Assembly: GCA_029268615.1 (NCBI GenBank)
Contig: JAQWNM010000014.1
Location: 1 to 32,561 of the forward strand
Direction: 5' to 3'
Source: SAR86 cluster bacterium
Lineage (GTDB): Bacteria; Pseudomonadota; Gammaproteobacteria; Magnimaribacterales; Magnimaribacteraceae
DNA length: 32,561 nucleotides
A program made the translations under genes and the position numbers. The notes under the pieces were generated by a model. That model saw only the letters and a program-made list of their open reading frames with translations. It was not told the DNA's origin and made no database searches. Below, in pieces: positions 32,511 to 32,561 of this stretch; positions within the stretch are counted from its first letter, which is position 1, and each line of letters begins with the position of its first letter.

Positions 32511-32561
32511 TAATAGAATGGGAAGGCAATTCTACCATTACAACTCAAATTTCACCCTAAC

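Overview
The window looks like the genome of a marine, AT-rich (roughly one third G+C by eye) Gram-negative bacterium, most likely a pelagic gammaproteobacterium of the SAR86 type. The basis is a TonB-dependent receptor with an EEIIVTAQKR TonB box, signal peptides, tight gene packing and the catabolic gene content; the lineage is inference. No gene-free stretch exceeds about 210 bases.

Region 1 (about 1-19200, all minus strand): a nearly gapless array of 19 genes. At its core is the pathway that degrades the last two rings (C and D) of the steroid nucleus: an IpdF-like dehydrogenase/reductase, two two-gene acyl-CoA dehydrogenases, a FadA6-like thiolase, an EchA20-like ring hydrolase, IpdC, a second crotonase and IpdAB. 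An extradiol dioxygenase (HsaC/TesB type) and a 2-hydroxydienoate hydratase (HsaE/TesE/MhpD type) add two steps of A/B-ring degradation. The downstream end carries a TonB receptor, a likely importer of the substrate. The upstream end carries a P-loop kinase, a sulfotransferase, a DUF1214 protein and an NTF2-fold protein. Missing from the window are a CoA ligase (FadD3), HsaA/B/D/F/G, 3-ketosteroid dehydrogenase/hydroxylase and any KstR-type regulator; these must lie elsewhere if the pathway is complete.

Region 2 (19350-22859, plus strand): a four-gene module of an SxtJ-like membrane protein, a 49-residue DUF5989-type membrane peptide, a NodU/CmcH-family carbamoyltransferase and a membrane-anchored SGNH hydrolase, probably modifying a glycan or another exported molecule.

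Region 3 (22860-32510): a 9.6-kb genomic island in a tRNA-Ser(GCU) gene. The intact tRNA lies at the right end and a displaced 3' half at the left. They share a 15-bp core in the anticodon arm but have different variable arms, so the island appears to have supplied a new 3' half. A 19-bp direct repeat, itself a doubled ACCGCACA, sits about 100 bp inside each core, as expected of integrase arm sites, yet no integrase is present. All cargo is on the minus strand. One operon encodes a small secreted protein, a 1696-residue SF1 helicase with a C-terminal Vsr-like nuclease, and a membrane-anchored coiled-coil protein. A WYL-domain regulator follows, then a three-gene operon of unknown proteins. The regulator gene and the three-gene operon carry matching 15-bp palindromes exactly 22 nt before their ATG codons, probably the WYL operators. 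This island is the best candidate for an undescribed (anti-phage) system.
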